64,000 nucleotides of DNA from Pythium myriotylum (taxonomy: Eukaryota > Oomycota > Peronosporomycetes > Pythiales > Pythiaceae), in contig JALJCQ010000033.1 of the NCBI GenBank assembly GCA_023091665.1, positions 992,001-1,056,000 on the forward strand, read 5' to 3'. Both the position numbers and the translations under genes were made by a program. Below are positions 50,301 to 60,206 of the stretch, in pieces (position 1 is the stretch's first letter; every line of letters starts with the position of its first letter). The notes beneath the pieces are model-generated. The model was not told where the DNA came from. It did not search any database and saw only the letters and a program-made list of their open reading frames with translations.

Positions 50301-52520
50301 AGGGTTGTAACCGTTGATGAATTCATGCCCAAGAGTGCGGCGGAGTTCGACACCGTCCTTGCCGAACTGTGTTCGATCTTGAAGTGGACGTGGGAAACGA
50401 TATCGACATGTACCCACACCCGCTGCTCGGCTTTGCTTGAAGCAGCTTCCGGTGTGTGCCCACCAATGCATGTTAAGATTGGCAACAAGTGAGGCCACAA
50501 TGTAGGCAGAGTGACTCGGTGCCATCCGATGTTCGTCCGACGATGGTGGTGTCAATTCTATCAATCGATTCACCGTATCGTTCCTGAGGGGATCATCTTC
50601 GGGTCTACTCAGAGCACACTGCGCATTGTCAGTGTCCTCGAGCAGCCGCCTTGCCTCCTTGTCTGCGTCTGACACCCAAGCTTGACTCAACCACGCTTCT
50701 CTCTCATGCACAACGTTGTTCGCGTCAGCAGAAGACGTTCGTGCCCTTGTTTCGATTTGAACTCGGTTGTTGTGTTCTTCATCAGTCAACTCTCTCATGG
50801 GTGGAGGCCAATGGTGTGGTCGCTGCTGTAAAAGGAGTTGGCGAATGATATGCTGGGAGCTACTTCGACTTCCGCAAGTACCACAATGTACCAAACAAGG
50901 CTCGACGGGGTTGCTATTGTAGCAACGTCTGGATTGGCGTCGCGATGAAGATGGAATTGGCAAAGCTTCAAGTGTTCCAGGCACCTGACAGCTAGTGCAC
51001 GGAAGTTTGCTCAAGTCGTAGGGTAGACTTGTGGTGACGACACTGTCGGTGAACGCTAGCAACTGGTTCTTGAATGCTTCACCTTCCGTCTCCAGTCGGG
51101 AGGAGAAGGCACTCGAGTTTTCAAGAGCTCCGAGCAGCCAAATGAGGAAATGAATGTGCAGTGTCCCACGCCCTTGGGTCTCCACCATCCCAAAGTATGC
51201 TTCTGTGTATCCAAACAGGCCCGTTGACATGCGCTTACCGGTTACTGGATCGATTCCAAGCACGAATCGCACAAATGCACTGACAGTCCGCATAAACAAA
51301 CGTGCGGAAGCGCAGTCGTCCCCCATAGCTGCTCGCTTCATGTCGCTCTTGAGTGGTGTGCGAGCCTCAAGCCAGTCAAAAAGTGTGTCGACACCGAGTA
51401 TTCCAGTATAATGCGCCATCGCGTACGAGTTGTTGGTGTTGGGCGTGATAGTTATGAACAACGACGGTTGACCGAACCTCGTCTGATAACCAAACGCTTC
51501 TTGCCGACATTGACGACGCTCCGCATCGCTTCCCCACACTGAAACGCTCCCTAATTCAACTGATCGGAGAAAGCGCTCAGCATCTCTGCTCACCGTTGTC
51601 ACAGTTCGTCGCCCACGCTGACGATTTTCGTTGTTGACCAAGGCAGAAGCAACATCCTCACTTGTCAGCCTTTCGTATCCTGCAAATATAGAAGAGAATC
51701 TTCTACACTTGACGGAAGTGTTCACGTACATATTTTCGATTGACAGCATCGCAAACGCAGTGAGGAGAAACGTGGCGTCCTGCGCAAAGCGTCTTGAGCT
51801 GAGCATTGCGTAATAGCGAACGCATTCGAGTTTTGAGACTCGCACTACCCTTGCTTCATCCGGATGACCTCGTCCAAATGGAAATAGATGCGGAAACATC
51901 TTTGCCTCCAAACAGGAGGAATTGGCAAAGCGAGAAGAATGATCAACTCGCAGTTGCGGGACGGCCCCTTGTAGATCGCCGTTCAGATCGATCACGCGCG
52001 AGGCTATACCGATGTCTAACGTTGGCGTGACTGGTGCTAACAACACGTTTCGCTCGATGAAAGTGCACTCTTCGTGTTCAGTGGACACTGTCGCTTCATC
52101 AGAGCGTCCGTGCACCGTATCTTGTTCCTCATCAACATTGGTGCTAGCACTCTCTTGGGTAATTGCAATCTCGCTAAGAATCGTTGCTCCCTGGTGGCAT
52201 TCTGTGGCCGCACTCCTGTCGATCACAACATTCTTGTAGAACGGATTGTGGGTCTTGAAGTAGTCAAGGAGAGCAACGACAACTGATCCCCGGACTGAAT
52301 GCAGCTTGTGGAGACGGTCTGTTTGTGGCTTTGAGAAAGGGCCAGCAAGCACAACCCGATACGGCCCCTCCCGATCGACCCGACGAGGCAACAGGGTTGC
52401 TGGTGGTCCAGGAGTAGAATCAAACACCATACAGTGGGAGCGAATCGATCTGTGCTCCCCACCACGAATAACCCGTGTTTGAGCGATGACAGTAACCGAG
52501 TCATGACCTTCTCGATCCAC
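47358..52520 (-). CDS. Helitron Rep/helicase, main part (1720 codons)
   Basis: Uninterrupted. Rolling-circle Rep motif 1 as QPSLFITITPN (about residues 351-361), motif 2 with the HUH pair in GTLHIHFLIW (453-462), motif 3 tyrosines in RIYYCCKYVTK (764-774). An acidic linker (1050-1080) leads to a PIF1-like helicase: Walker A GGEGGTGKSR (1255-1264), Walker B ILVDEVSMM (about 1324-1332), motif III LVGDFLQMPP, and a C-terminal VYKVQGESLSAMAV with YLMVSRV. The protein should nick, unwind and transfer one strand in rolling-circle transposition. The frame has no ATG at its start; a -1 slip near 52503-52508 connects it to the upstream N-terminal ORF. Confidence 0.93.
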   Translation of the reverse strand: MDREGHDSVTVIAQTRVIRGGEHRSIRSHCMVFDSTPGPPATLLPRRVDREGPYRVVLAGPFSKPQTDRLHKLHSVRGSVVVALLDYFKTHNPFYKNVVIDRSAATECHQGATILSEIAITQESASTNVDEEQDTVHGRSDEATVSTEHEECTFIERNVLLAPVTPTLDIGIASRVIDLNGDLQGAVPQLRVDHSSRFANSSCLEAKMFPHLFPFGRGHPDEARVVRVSKLECVRYYAMLSSRRFAQDATFLLTAFAMLSIENMYVNTSVKCRRFSSIFAGYERLTSEDVASALVNNENRQRGRRTVTTVSRDAERFLRSVELGSVSVWGSDAERRQCRQEAFGYQTRFGQPSLFITITPNTNNSYAMAHYTGILGVDTLFDWLEARTPLKSDMKRAAMGDDCASARLFMRTVSAFVRFVLGIDPVTGKRMSTGLFGYTEAYFGMVETQGRGTLHIHFLIWLLGALENSSAFSSRLETEGEAFKNQLLAFTDSVVTTSLPYDLSKLPCTSCQVPGTLEALPIPSSSRRQSRRCYNSNPVEPCLVHCGTCGSRSSSQHIIRQLLLQQRPHHWPPPMRELTDEEHNNRVQIETRARTSSADANNVVHEREAWLSQAWVSDADKEARRLLEDTDNAQCALSRPEDDPLRNDTVNRLIELTPPSSDEHRMAPSHSAYIVASLVANLNMHWWAHTGSCFKQSRAAGVGTCRYRFPRPLQDRTQFGKDGVELRRTLGHEFINGYNPTIMSTFKCNHDIQVLLGGKETANRIYYCCKYVTKTQREIDSNTAVALASFQRRQAKEALDDSSNPHFSVQGRRVTSMIYTFTNKQEVAGPLAALYLLRGSCRYSSHVCARIPLSDVLKQVENSEHVCRLVATTEAEEETTPDHRGFRTASFLDDYLYRPSCRNDECLYEFVMQCYRRRRTNTTSEKRLFSQDHPLFASHCLAIRDRMAIPVITGQRLPREKPNMSDDKRDLFARMALVLFKPFRTKLDLLGTDGTTWHQAYTAWEPNRSPFVRTIMCNMDDYHLGREKEDQPVVDECELGAEDRRNYYLSEDDCSESESDGTEFEDGTDMALDFDDTFEGVSEFPTPTAYPDHIVPILDTFRQLGLLRSVALHVASSCASGSDNTQVSYNTDQLRKWVEESRTDCDVGNEGDGEQSEVYAPERLTTVTALVDDLLCPQGLTWPGRTVVATGGDVGLFASIRDVSANYTLNELQHIAFASIARSLLQRWRQTPSETDRTVIAEIEVASNQLLMFMGGEGGTGKSRVIQAVKTFCSSWQRCRAIVLTAMTGKAASIISGRTLASFEMALRGGNAHYTLQDVDCILVDEVSMMSKHNLLRLDRLLRQGKRVAKVPFGGLHVILVGDFLQMPPVGADPLFSDPLDKANPELEDFEGFNLWRLFNQVIVLRESVRFRDDPTWGVGCSKARLGEWTPEFIELINNRVVQHICNDINIRHDTVFVTQDNKTRSAINDHFVQSAADMLPRHTLPIRVLANFKGALNNLSSEDISKIFGLPDTSFKRLAPYLDLIPGMPSQITQNIRTKKCVANGTMGKLISVHFPPGTSFTKVKDKRTGVQVLLPNQRPLHALVHLDRGPNATPIHDGVDPAVFPVFPDSEAFSAATIRLTPSSTGEQRNLRIKIQQFPFVCAVGATVYKVQGESLSAMAVADWKAGVACVNKPQQAYLMVSRVLRRDALFVLRPFTEDVAEWAKPPESAMHVTLGKC

Positions 52521-53383
52521 GAGGCTTCAAACAGGTGTGATGGAAGCTCGCCAATATAGAAGCCATTGGCAATCGAGAACTTCGGCGGAGTGACACATTT
52601 AGTCTTCAAACTGGCTAAGCACTCTTCGCAGATCATAATGTTGAAGCCGGTATCAGTTTTCGAGATCCCACGTCGAGAGAGCATCAATCCTCTTAGTCGA
52701 GTGTCAATGGAATCGCATGCGTAATGAACAACAAGCCCATCTGGCAGTGAAACACTTGGAACTTTTAGAACGCGCTTCATCGATCTGAGGTATTCATGGT
52801 CACACTCGTGAACTTGTCGAGACGTTTCCCGTAGCGACAATCGGTCGCATACACCACAGACAACTTCATCAAGACCTTCCGCGCCAAGAGCGGCAACCAG
52901 GTCACACTTGATCTGGGCAATGCGATCTGCATTTGGAGCACCAAAGATAACTTCAATCGGCACACAACCGCTCGCATCGTCAGTGGTTGTCGTGCCGTTG
53001 CTTTCTGACTCTTCTTCATCTCCCGGGACAGTGGTTGCCATGCCATTGTTCGTTTGTACACCCCGAACCAACTGTGCGAGTCTGCGCCGCCGTGTATACT
53101 CGCGCTGCTTTGCTAGACGACGTTCGTAGTGTTCGTTACTTTCATCGTAGCCCCCGCTACCACTTGATGAAAAATGTTCTCGAACGGTTGCTCTGGTTTT
53201 CCGTCGGTTGTTGTACTGCGTTTGGCGTGCAAGCCGGCGCTCACGTTGCTGCGGTGTCTCACGTCTTTTTGGTTGAGAGAGTGGTGGTGAAGCAATGGCA
53301 TTGTCACGCTCAGAATCCATTGGGATGTCTAATTCCCGGAGGAGGGAGCTTCGACCCTTGAAGATCCAATCCAGATTGCACAT
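52500..53383 (-). CDS. Helitron Rep/helicase, N-terminal part
   Basis: Starts at Met 53381-53383 or at MDSERDN (53318-53320). Arg-rich repeats (RERRLARQTQYNNRRK; YERRLAKQREYTRRRR) resemble STPR-type DNA-binding repeats. A Cys-rich region follows (CGVCDRLSLRETSR ... CEECLASLKTKC), then PPKFSIANGFYIGELPSHLF, a common Helitron N-terminal block. After WIEKVM the homologous sequence continues (SVTVIAQTRVIRGG) in the frame of the main ORF, one base apart, so a single-base deletion, sequencing error or short intron splits the gene. The 52223-52500 tail of this frame is out of frame. Confidence 0.8.
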
Positions 53384-53593
53384 AGATCAGTATATAAGTG
53401 TAAGACTGTGAAACACGATATATATACATTTATGTGTATTTGTTTATACAATACTCTGCAACATCTGATACAGTACATTCAGAATGAATAATTTAATTGT
53501 GCCACATATTTTTCGAATAATTATGAGTATTGATTGATCCAGTTGTTCCGAAATTTTTGGTGCGATAGAATCCAGGCATTGTATTATCTAGAA

Positions 53594-54442
53594 TTAGAAT
53601 GTAGCGTCCTCTGGGAGGTTCTTCTGTTGCATCACAGCAAGCTCTTCGTGAGATACGATTGCATACGCACCTTCGATAGCTGGTAGGAAGCCGCTCAACG
53701 AGCCCTCGCTGCACTCTGTCCACTCTCCCTCATCAGGGCACATGATGAGCGGTCGCTCCTTGAAGCGGCCGGGCACAGCGGTGGATGTCTTGTGATAGAA
53801 GCGGGCAATACAGTGCGAAACACCGACACGTTGTTTGGGCGGGCGCCCAATGATGAGAACTCGTCGGAATGTGGTAGTCGCTAGTCGCTTCACCCAATGC
53901 TTTCGTTGTGCCTTCTTCATGAACGCCAGGTTGTTGAGATATATCATGTTGTAACCTTTCGATTGAAGCGCTTGCTGCATGGCCATAACACTGTAATGCC
54001 CGTAACGGACGTCCCCATGGTCTTCATCAGGATGAGTCAGCTTTAATCTTTCGACGATCAATCGCATTTCCTGTCATTCGAAATAGAACGTGTCAGTAGC
54101 GTTTTGTCACTCGGGAAATATACGTACCTTGACGGAAATAAAATCTCGAACTTGCATGGCATTGTTGATGGAAAACAACCCACAAAAAGCACTGCGTTTT
54201 GGGCACGACGCTTGCGTCTGAACGACCAAACAGTTACGCCGCGAACTCATGACTGACTGATGATTAACGCCAAAGCGATACCCGCACGAGGGGGAAGGCA
54301 GCAGGGTCAACGAGTCGCTGGAATAACTGAGCAGTCGATGTGACGGAACGCCATGCAAAGTCGAAATGACTACTCTGTTAGAATGCTGTCCAGATCGAGT
54401 GCTCATGTCCACTCGATTGCCTACGTCCTCTACACCATCCAT
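53594..54442 (-). CDS. Two-exon gene with papain-fold (Josephin-like) peptidase pattern
   Basis: Exon 1 from ATG 54440-54442 to a GTACGT donor (54127 on the minus strand), exon 2 from an ATGACAG acceptor at about 54068 to the stop at 53594; the intron is about 59 bp. Joined, the protein has Q..C in QTQASCPKRSAFCGLFSINN, then HGDVRYGHYSVMAMQQALQS, GYNMIYLNN and a SHCIARF segment. Cys in CGLFSINN, a GxYS..AL..KGY stretch and a later His fit Josephin/OTU-like cysteine peptidases; I infer Cys nucleophile and His base from that pattern only. Same strand as the Helitron, 211 bp upstream of its Rep gene, so it may be Helitron-borne. Confidence 0.45.
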
Positions 54443-55696
54443 TTACTTTGTATGATCTACTCCATACGCATATTCAGTGCAAGACATCTACGTGATGTGC
54501 CTATCGCCATTGGCAATCGAGTTGTTGCCAAGTAATGGCACCTCACAACATCAGCAACTTTCACTCAAGTGACGCTCCACACATCGATGGAAGATTCCTG
54601 CTGTGGATGGGTAAGAAACTGAGTCATTCCGTAATATTCGCTGAAAGTTTCCATATTCACCCATAAGTTTCCGAAATATTCAGAAATTTTGTGTTGCGAG
54701 AAATGACAGTACTGGATTGATGATACCTTGTTGACTGGATCACATTGGCAAATGTCGGCGACAGCGAATTTTAGCCAATAATGTTGTACCTTAGGTGATT
54801 ACGCACATTGCATCACGTCATCGAATCGACACACCGTGATTGTATTTGACTGTGTTATAACCTTGTATATCCAATCGACACCATCCAATTCTGCCACTAG
54901 ATGTGAGTTGTAGCGCTGGTGAGCGCCGAAAATGGAGACCACGACATCGGACGTCGTGAGTGCTAGATATACGTAGAGACCAAGCTATACGTTGAGCAAT
55001 GGTGTTTGAATACACCGTCAGCGGGCTTCACGTGCCTGGTAGTGGATATTGATGTATAAAGATGCGAACTTGAGTCCTGGATGTAGGCTGTACAGCACCA
55101 AAACACACAAAAACATGGCTCAAGAAAAAAAAATGCAAGGGGTTCCCCCATATTGAGCGTTAACCTACTCTACACGAGACACAACACGAAGCGGAGGGCG
55201 AGGGGGAGCAGGGGGAAGGGGGCAGGGCTCGTGTCGACGCGCAAGGGCTCTGCTCCATTGCACGGAGACCGGTGAGCCCTTGCGCGCTTGTTTGTGAATG
55301 CGTGTGGCGACTGTCTGGCCAACCGATCTTAATGGCCAATCACGATACATGTTTAAAGAAATTTACAACCAATCATTGTAGTAGATCAGTCAACGTTGCA
55401 CTTGCGCTTGAGTTGCTGTTGCGCTTCAAACATGGCTCGCTCCGGCTGAACATAGTTCTTTGAACTACGAATTGGGCGAAGGTGCGAACTTTGGCCAGAT
55501 TGCACAGACGCCACAAACGGGAACAGGGCCAAACGGGAGCGACAAATGGGGACGAGGCCGAACGGGAGCGGACGGAAGCGGGGTCAAACGGCAAGAAGCT
55601 ACAAGCACGCAATCACAACGGTAAGACGCTCCTTGGATATCTACAGAAAGCGCTGGACTGACCTCTGCTTCACGACATCTGCAGGAAGAGCCGACT
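54443..55696. other. Flank of the MULE: gene-free, with repeats
   Basis: GTTTCCATATTCACCCATAA at 54647-54666 resembles, inverted, AAATATGGGTTGGATATGG at 60125-60143 on the other side of the MULE gene, so these may be subterminal repeats of that element. GCGCAAGGGCTC (55239-55250) pairs perfectly with 55274-55285. No ORF worth annotating. Confidence 0.45.
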
Positions 55697-58600
55697 ATGA
55701 GTGGGTATGCGACCAGCGGCGATGAAGGCAGCGATAGTCAGAGCCTTCGGCGAAGCCCGCGCATCATAGCCCGCTCGCGCAGCGACTTGGGCAGCATTGC
55801 CGGTGAAGGTACGGACGCTGCTGGGGAGGCGTCTGCGAGAGACGACGTTCGGCGGAGCCCTCGCATCGCAGCACGGAACAAGAACCCTCAGCAGTTGATG
55901 CGCGAGTGGTTGGCGAATGAATCCCCGGAGTCGATGGACAAACAGCGGTCACGATCGTCCTCGCCAGCTCGAGCCATTCGAAGTTCGCGCTCTTCTTCTC
56001 CGCGAGGTAGGGTCGAGGCTGCTGACACAGACTCTGCCGATGACCACGACAAGAAACCGTCGAGGAAGTCAAGTCGCTCACGGCTTCAGCGGTTTAAACG
56101 ACTGTTCGGCGATGATGGCGATAGTAATCCGTCGTCAGACCAGAACGAAGCAGAAGGTATGTCACTATGCATCCATATCGCGTCCATTTGCGAGTCCATA
56201 TTTGCGAGTCCATATCGTGCCCATGCGCTAACTTCGTCTTTTTAGATGATATGGTCAGTGACGACAGTGACGACGACGAGAGTCCGCACGACACGGGCAG
56301 TAAGAAGCTCACGATCCTCCAACCCTCGGATATTCTCGTCGCTGTGCCAGCACTCAAGCGGGAGCACGAGACGTGGGACATCTTCTCCGCTTATCTGAAA
56401 AAATACGAGAGTGAAACAAATCAGGCCATTCGCAAGTCCGTGGTTCTCACCGTGCAGGCGCGGAACGCTCAAATTGCAAATACCAAGGCGGCCAAGAACG
56501 GGCTCTTCGTCCGCTATGTGCCAGAGTCGTGGAAGAGTTACAAGCGACTATTCATCTGCACACACGGTTGGAAGCAACGCAGTCGGGGGACGGGCAAGCG
56601 CCCATCCAAGTTCCTTCGAAGTATCGGCTGTTCCTTCAAGTTCAGCGTCGTAGTGACGTACTTCGAAGAGGAGGACAAGTGGCGCCTGGTTATCCAGTCT
56701 GAATACCTCTTCCACAACCACGTCGTCTCACCCGAGGTGTTCCGCACGTACGCTGAAAACCGCGGTGTCGAAGATCCAGACACCCAAAGCAAAGTTCGGG
56801 GGATGATCGAGAACGAGCGAAAGCGCAAGGCCATCTACGACGAGTTGCTAACCAAGGGTGAAAACGTGGTGATGAAGGACGTGGAAAACATGATCTACGC
56901 ATACAAGTCTGAGGTAAAGCGCGAAGGCGACGACGTGGAATGCCTGGCGAAGCTTACCGAGTTCACTGCTGCTGACCAGAGAAACTGTGCCTCTGTTGAC
57001 GAGACCATCAACAAGGAGACTGGCGTGATCAACATAACTTCGCGGTTCATGGGGGACACTGTCAACCGATTCTTCGAGATACTCCTCGTGCATAGCAGTC
57101 ACAAAACGAACCGGTAAGTATCCATGTGGAGTCCATTTCCCGTCCGTATCCTGTGCTTATTTTCTCATGGACAATTTACCTGTGCTCGCTCTTCCGTAGG
57201 TACAACTACCAGCTTCTTACCCTGATGGCGATTGATGACGAGGGTGAAGGTCAAGCAGTTCAGCACTCTCTGTTGGAGCGAAGCGCTGACTGGCATATGT
57301 CGCGTGCACTCGAACACTTCGTCCGCGTCAATCCCGGCGTTGCAGATAACGTAGAGGTGCTCATGGTCGACAAGGATCTGAATGAGATCAAGATCTTGCA
57401 GTCGCACTTCCCAAGTGCTCATCTGTGTCTTCCGCGTTATTAAGTATCTGAAGATCGCGTCACGCAAGCCTGAGTTTGGAAAGGTGTCGAGAGACGACCA
57501 CGACAACATCGACGCTGTCATCCACAGCATGGTGTACGCGATGACCAAGGAGGCGTACGACGAGAGCCACACGACTCTTCGCGAGATTTGCACGGCCGTT
57601 GGCCTTGACGGATTTTTCGCTTACTTTGAGGAGAACTGGCACTCCTGCATCAACATGTGGGTGATGTACATCCGACTTCGACTGCCTCATCTGCGCGTAC
57701 ACACGAACAATCATCTCGAGAGCTTCTTCGGACACTTGAAGAACACGGTGAAACCAACCGTGGGGATGGCCGAGACGGTCCAGGCATTGATAAACGACGA
57801 TCGCGCACGAGCAAACGAGTATATGCACAGACGAACTAAAGTCGGGCGTCACTTCAACGATAACTATGATGAAGATATGAATCAGTTGCTCAAGTGGACG
57901 AATCCCTTTGTCGCCAAGAGTGTTGAAGGTCAGTATGCTCAAGCCTTGGAGAAGCTGGAGATGTTCAACTACAACGAAGACGTGCAACGTGGAGTTGTAA
58001 TTGTGCACGGCAAGTCCAAGGCCCACGAAGTGAACATGAAAACATGGTCGTGCACGTGTTCGTTTTCGTGCTCCATCAAACTTCCCTGCCAGCACGCTAT
58101 TGCCTACCGCAAGCACAAGCAGTATGACGACTCCATTCCTCTGAAAGCCGTGAGCACAAGGTATGTTCGACTATCATTATGGAGATCATAAACGGTTTGG
58201 ATTTGGAATCCATACGTTGTCCATATCGCACCCATATTCTGACTTATCGATTGTCAGATGGATAGGTGGCGTGCACACGGAGGCAATACTGCCACCAGAT
58301 CGATTCAAGTTCACGCCGTTCACTTTAAGTCAGAAGAAGCGCAAGTTGACGAAGGAGCAGAAGTATAGAGAGGCGGTGAGGGCAACAGAAGTCGTCTGCA
58401 CGGAACTCGCTGGTATCTCGGACGACGACGAGTTCGACGAGTTCCTGGAGTTTGTGTTCGATCAGGGGCGCAACGTACGGCAGCGAAAACGAACCGGTGT
58501 CAGTCGCCTTGATTGCCGAAGAGGATGTACTAACTCAGATCTCACAGCCGCATAGTCTATATTCCGAAGAAGTTGGACGTGTCGTTCTTGTCAAGCCGGC

Positions 58601-59093
58601 ACTTTCTCCTGCCGCAGGAGAGCTGATTGTCCATGACTCAACCTCGCAGCCAAATCAAGAAGCACGTGCATATTCGGATTCCGACTTGCAGACATCCCCA
58701 CGTACCGCTCGGATTGCTCTGAACCCACGTCCTGCCAAGGTTGGAAGACCCCGTCTTGATCGGTCTCAGTTTGCTTCAGCCGAGCGAGACGATCGGGTCA
58801 TCTTCAATGCCGCCCAGCAAGTATGGCGTGAGACAGGAGAAGTGACGTTAGTGGGGCTCAAGGATTCGCTTCAAGAAGAGATGTCACCTATTGATGTGAC
58901 GTCAAAGCGGCTGGAAGGACTCGTTGTGAAACATGAAGACGCAGTGAGAAAACGACCGAAGTTCGTCAAGTTGAAGAATCCTGTTCTCAATGTCACGGCG
59001 TTCTACTTGCTGCCGCAGCAACTGCTCGACAAGTGCTTCGATGTGCTTCCCCTGGCTAACGAATGGGAATCCGCGATCCAGGTGTTCTCTTAG
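55697..59093 (+). pseudogene. MULE transposase with SWIM zinc finger
   Basis: Four exons: introns 56157-56245, 57114-57199 and 58161-58257, all GT..AG. Exon 1 is Ser/Arg-rich with two RRSPRI.AR repeats (AT-hook-like). Exon 2 has SYKRLFICTHGWKQRSRG and RSIGCSFKFSVVV, a FAR1/FLYWCH-like DNA-binding region. Exon 3 carries the DDE core (YQLLTLMAIDDEGEGQAVQH; VEVLMVDKDLNEI), a frameshift near 57435 destroying the CHFHV motif, NNHLESFFGHLK, and the SWIM finger CTCSFSCSIKLPCQH (about 58051-58095). Exon 4 shifts frame near 58480 and continues acidic, with AT-hook GRPRLDR, to TAG 59091-59093. Same frame then enters the Ulp1 ORF. Confidence 0.8.
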
Positions 59094-59123
59094 TCTGAAG
59101 AACAATCCCGAGATGGGCGCGAT

Positions 59124-59936
59124 ATGGGTAAAGTTGGACGTGATATGGTCGAGTGCGTGGAAGTCGATGGTCTTGGTGTCTTCTCGCGAGAACAAATCGA
59201 AGCCATGCGTTTCCTAGCAAATCTGAAAAACGCTTGCAAGCAAGGAGAAGCACTGTTGAAGTGGTTACGGCAGGACGTTCCCCAGACTCAATTCAAGGTC
59301 TCACCCACCGACATTGCCAACGAGATCGCGGCCAAGTATCCCGACTCCGACATCCTCAGTCTTAAGGGTGGCTACGCGTTTGAAAACCTGTATCGAATTC
59401 ATCCAGATCGTTGGCTGAGTGATGCATTCCTTTGCGCATTGTGTGAACGTGCGTGCACTGACTTCGCTCAGGCGAGATTTCTCGGTATCGAGTCACGAAA
59501 ACCAAGACGACCTCGCGGGAAGAAGGGAAATCTCCTTGAAGCCACCAAGATGCGCATCAAGAATGCCGCGTTGGACAAGTCAGCAGAAGTGCTCATCCTA
59601 CCAGTTAACATTGGCAATCTCCACTGGACAGTGGTACTTATCATGGCGAAGCGACGTGAGATCCTGTACTACGACTCGATGGGAACGGCTAACATGCTCA
59701 AGGATGTGGCGGATGATGTGCAAGAAGAAGTCTTTGATGTGTTGGGCGCGCCAGCTTTCAGTCTGACGTGTGTCAATAGCCCGCGCCAGTTCCACGGGAC
59801 CAGTTGCGGCGTCTTTGTTTGTCTGAAGATCATGCGCACACTCGACAAAACCATCTCGAACGACGTCTCGCCATCGGGTCTAGCCAGGCTTCGCTATCGA
59901 CTACTAGCATATGTGCTCCGAGGCGAAGCAGTTTAG
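59124..59936 (+). CDS. Ulp1-like (C48) cysteine protease of the MULE
   Basis: 270 codons from ATG 59124. It is in the same frame as the upstream transposase exon and separated from it by one TAG, so the two probably formed one protein or are joined by splicing. C48 signatures: RWLSDAFL (residues 97-104), catalytic His167 in NLHW, Asp184 in YYDSMG, Gln222 and Cys228 in RQFHGTSCGVFVCLK. The catalytic set is complete. Ulp1 domains in MULEs are known (Kaonashi-type elements in plants); here they would act on SUMO-like modifiers or on the polyprotein, which is inference. Confidence 0.85.
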   Translation: MGKVGRDMVECVEVDGLGVFSREQIEAMRFLANLKNACKQGEALLKWLRQDVPQTQFKVSPTDIANEIAAKYPDSDILSLKGGYAFENLYRIHPDRWLSDAFLCALCERACTDFAQARFLGIESRKPRRPRGKKGNLLEATKMRIKNAALDKSAEVLILPVNIGNLHWTVVLIMAKRREILYYDSMGTANMLKDVADDVQEEVFDVLGAPAFSLTCVNSPRQFHGTSCGVFVCLKIMRTLDKTISNDVSPSGLARLRYRLLAYVLRGEAV

Positions 59937-60206
59937 CGAGAGCGCGACAGAAGACCGTCTAATCGATCAATATATGTGCTTGACTTCAACTCCACGACTT
60001 CAGTTTGGGCTTTCAAAACCTCGAACTTTGTCGTTCGAGAGTTCAATCGGACGCTCAATTGGACGCGTACTTAGCTCGCGAGTTTTGTTCGGTGAAATTT
60101 ACGATCGACATTCGCAGGGGTAGGAAATATGGGTTGGATATGGAAACAAATATGGGTTAGATAAAGTCCGGTAGCATGGGTAGTAGGGCTGTCCAAAAGT
60201 CTATGC
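59937..60206. other. 3' flank of the MULE with ATATGGGTT repeats
   Basis: AAATATGGGTTGGATATGG (60125-60143) and AAATATGGGTTAGAT (60149-60163) repeat the reverse complement of the CCATAT...CCCAT words seen in the MULE introns and on its left flank. Confidence 0.5.

Larger units (their letters stand above)
47160..53383 (-). mobile_element. Helitron, nearly intact
   Basis: Carries one Rep/helicase gene in two frames (52500-53383 then 47358-52520). Downstream on the minus strand a perfect hairpin (11-bp arms, 47179-47189 with 47195-47205) is followed after 15 nt by CTAG (47160-47163), which fits the 3' terminal hairpin plus CTRR of Helitrons. The base outside is A rather than the usual T, so the end is provisional. 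The 5' TC end was not located; it may lie beyond 53383 and could enclose the gene at 53594-54442. Confidence 0.8.

Noticed and set aside
53384..53600. Helitron 5' end between the Rep gene and the peptidase gene
   Set aside because: AT-rich sequence offers many TC starts and none can be preferred.
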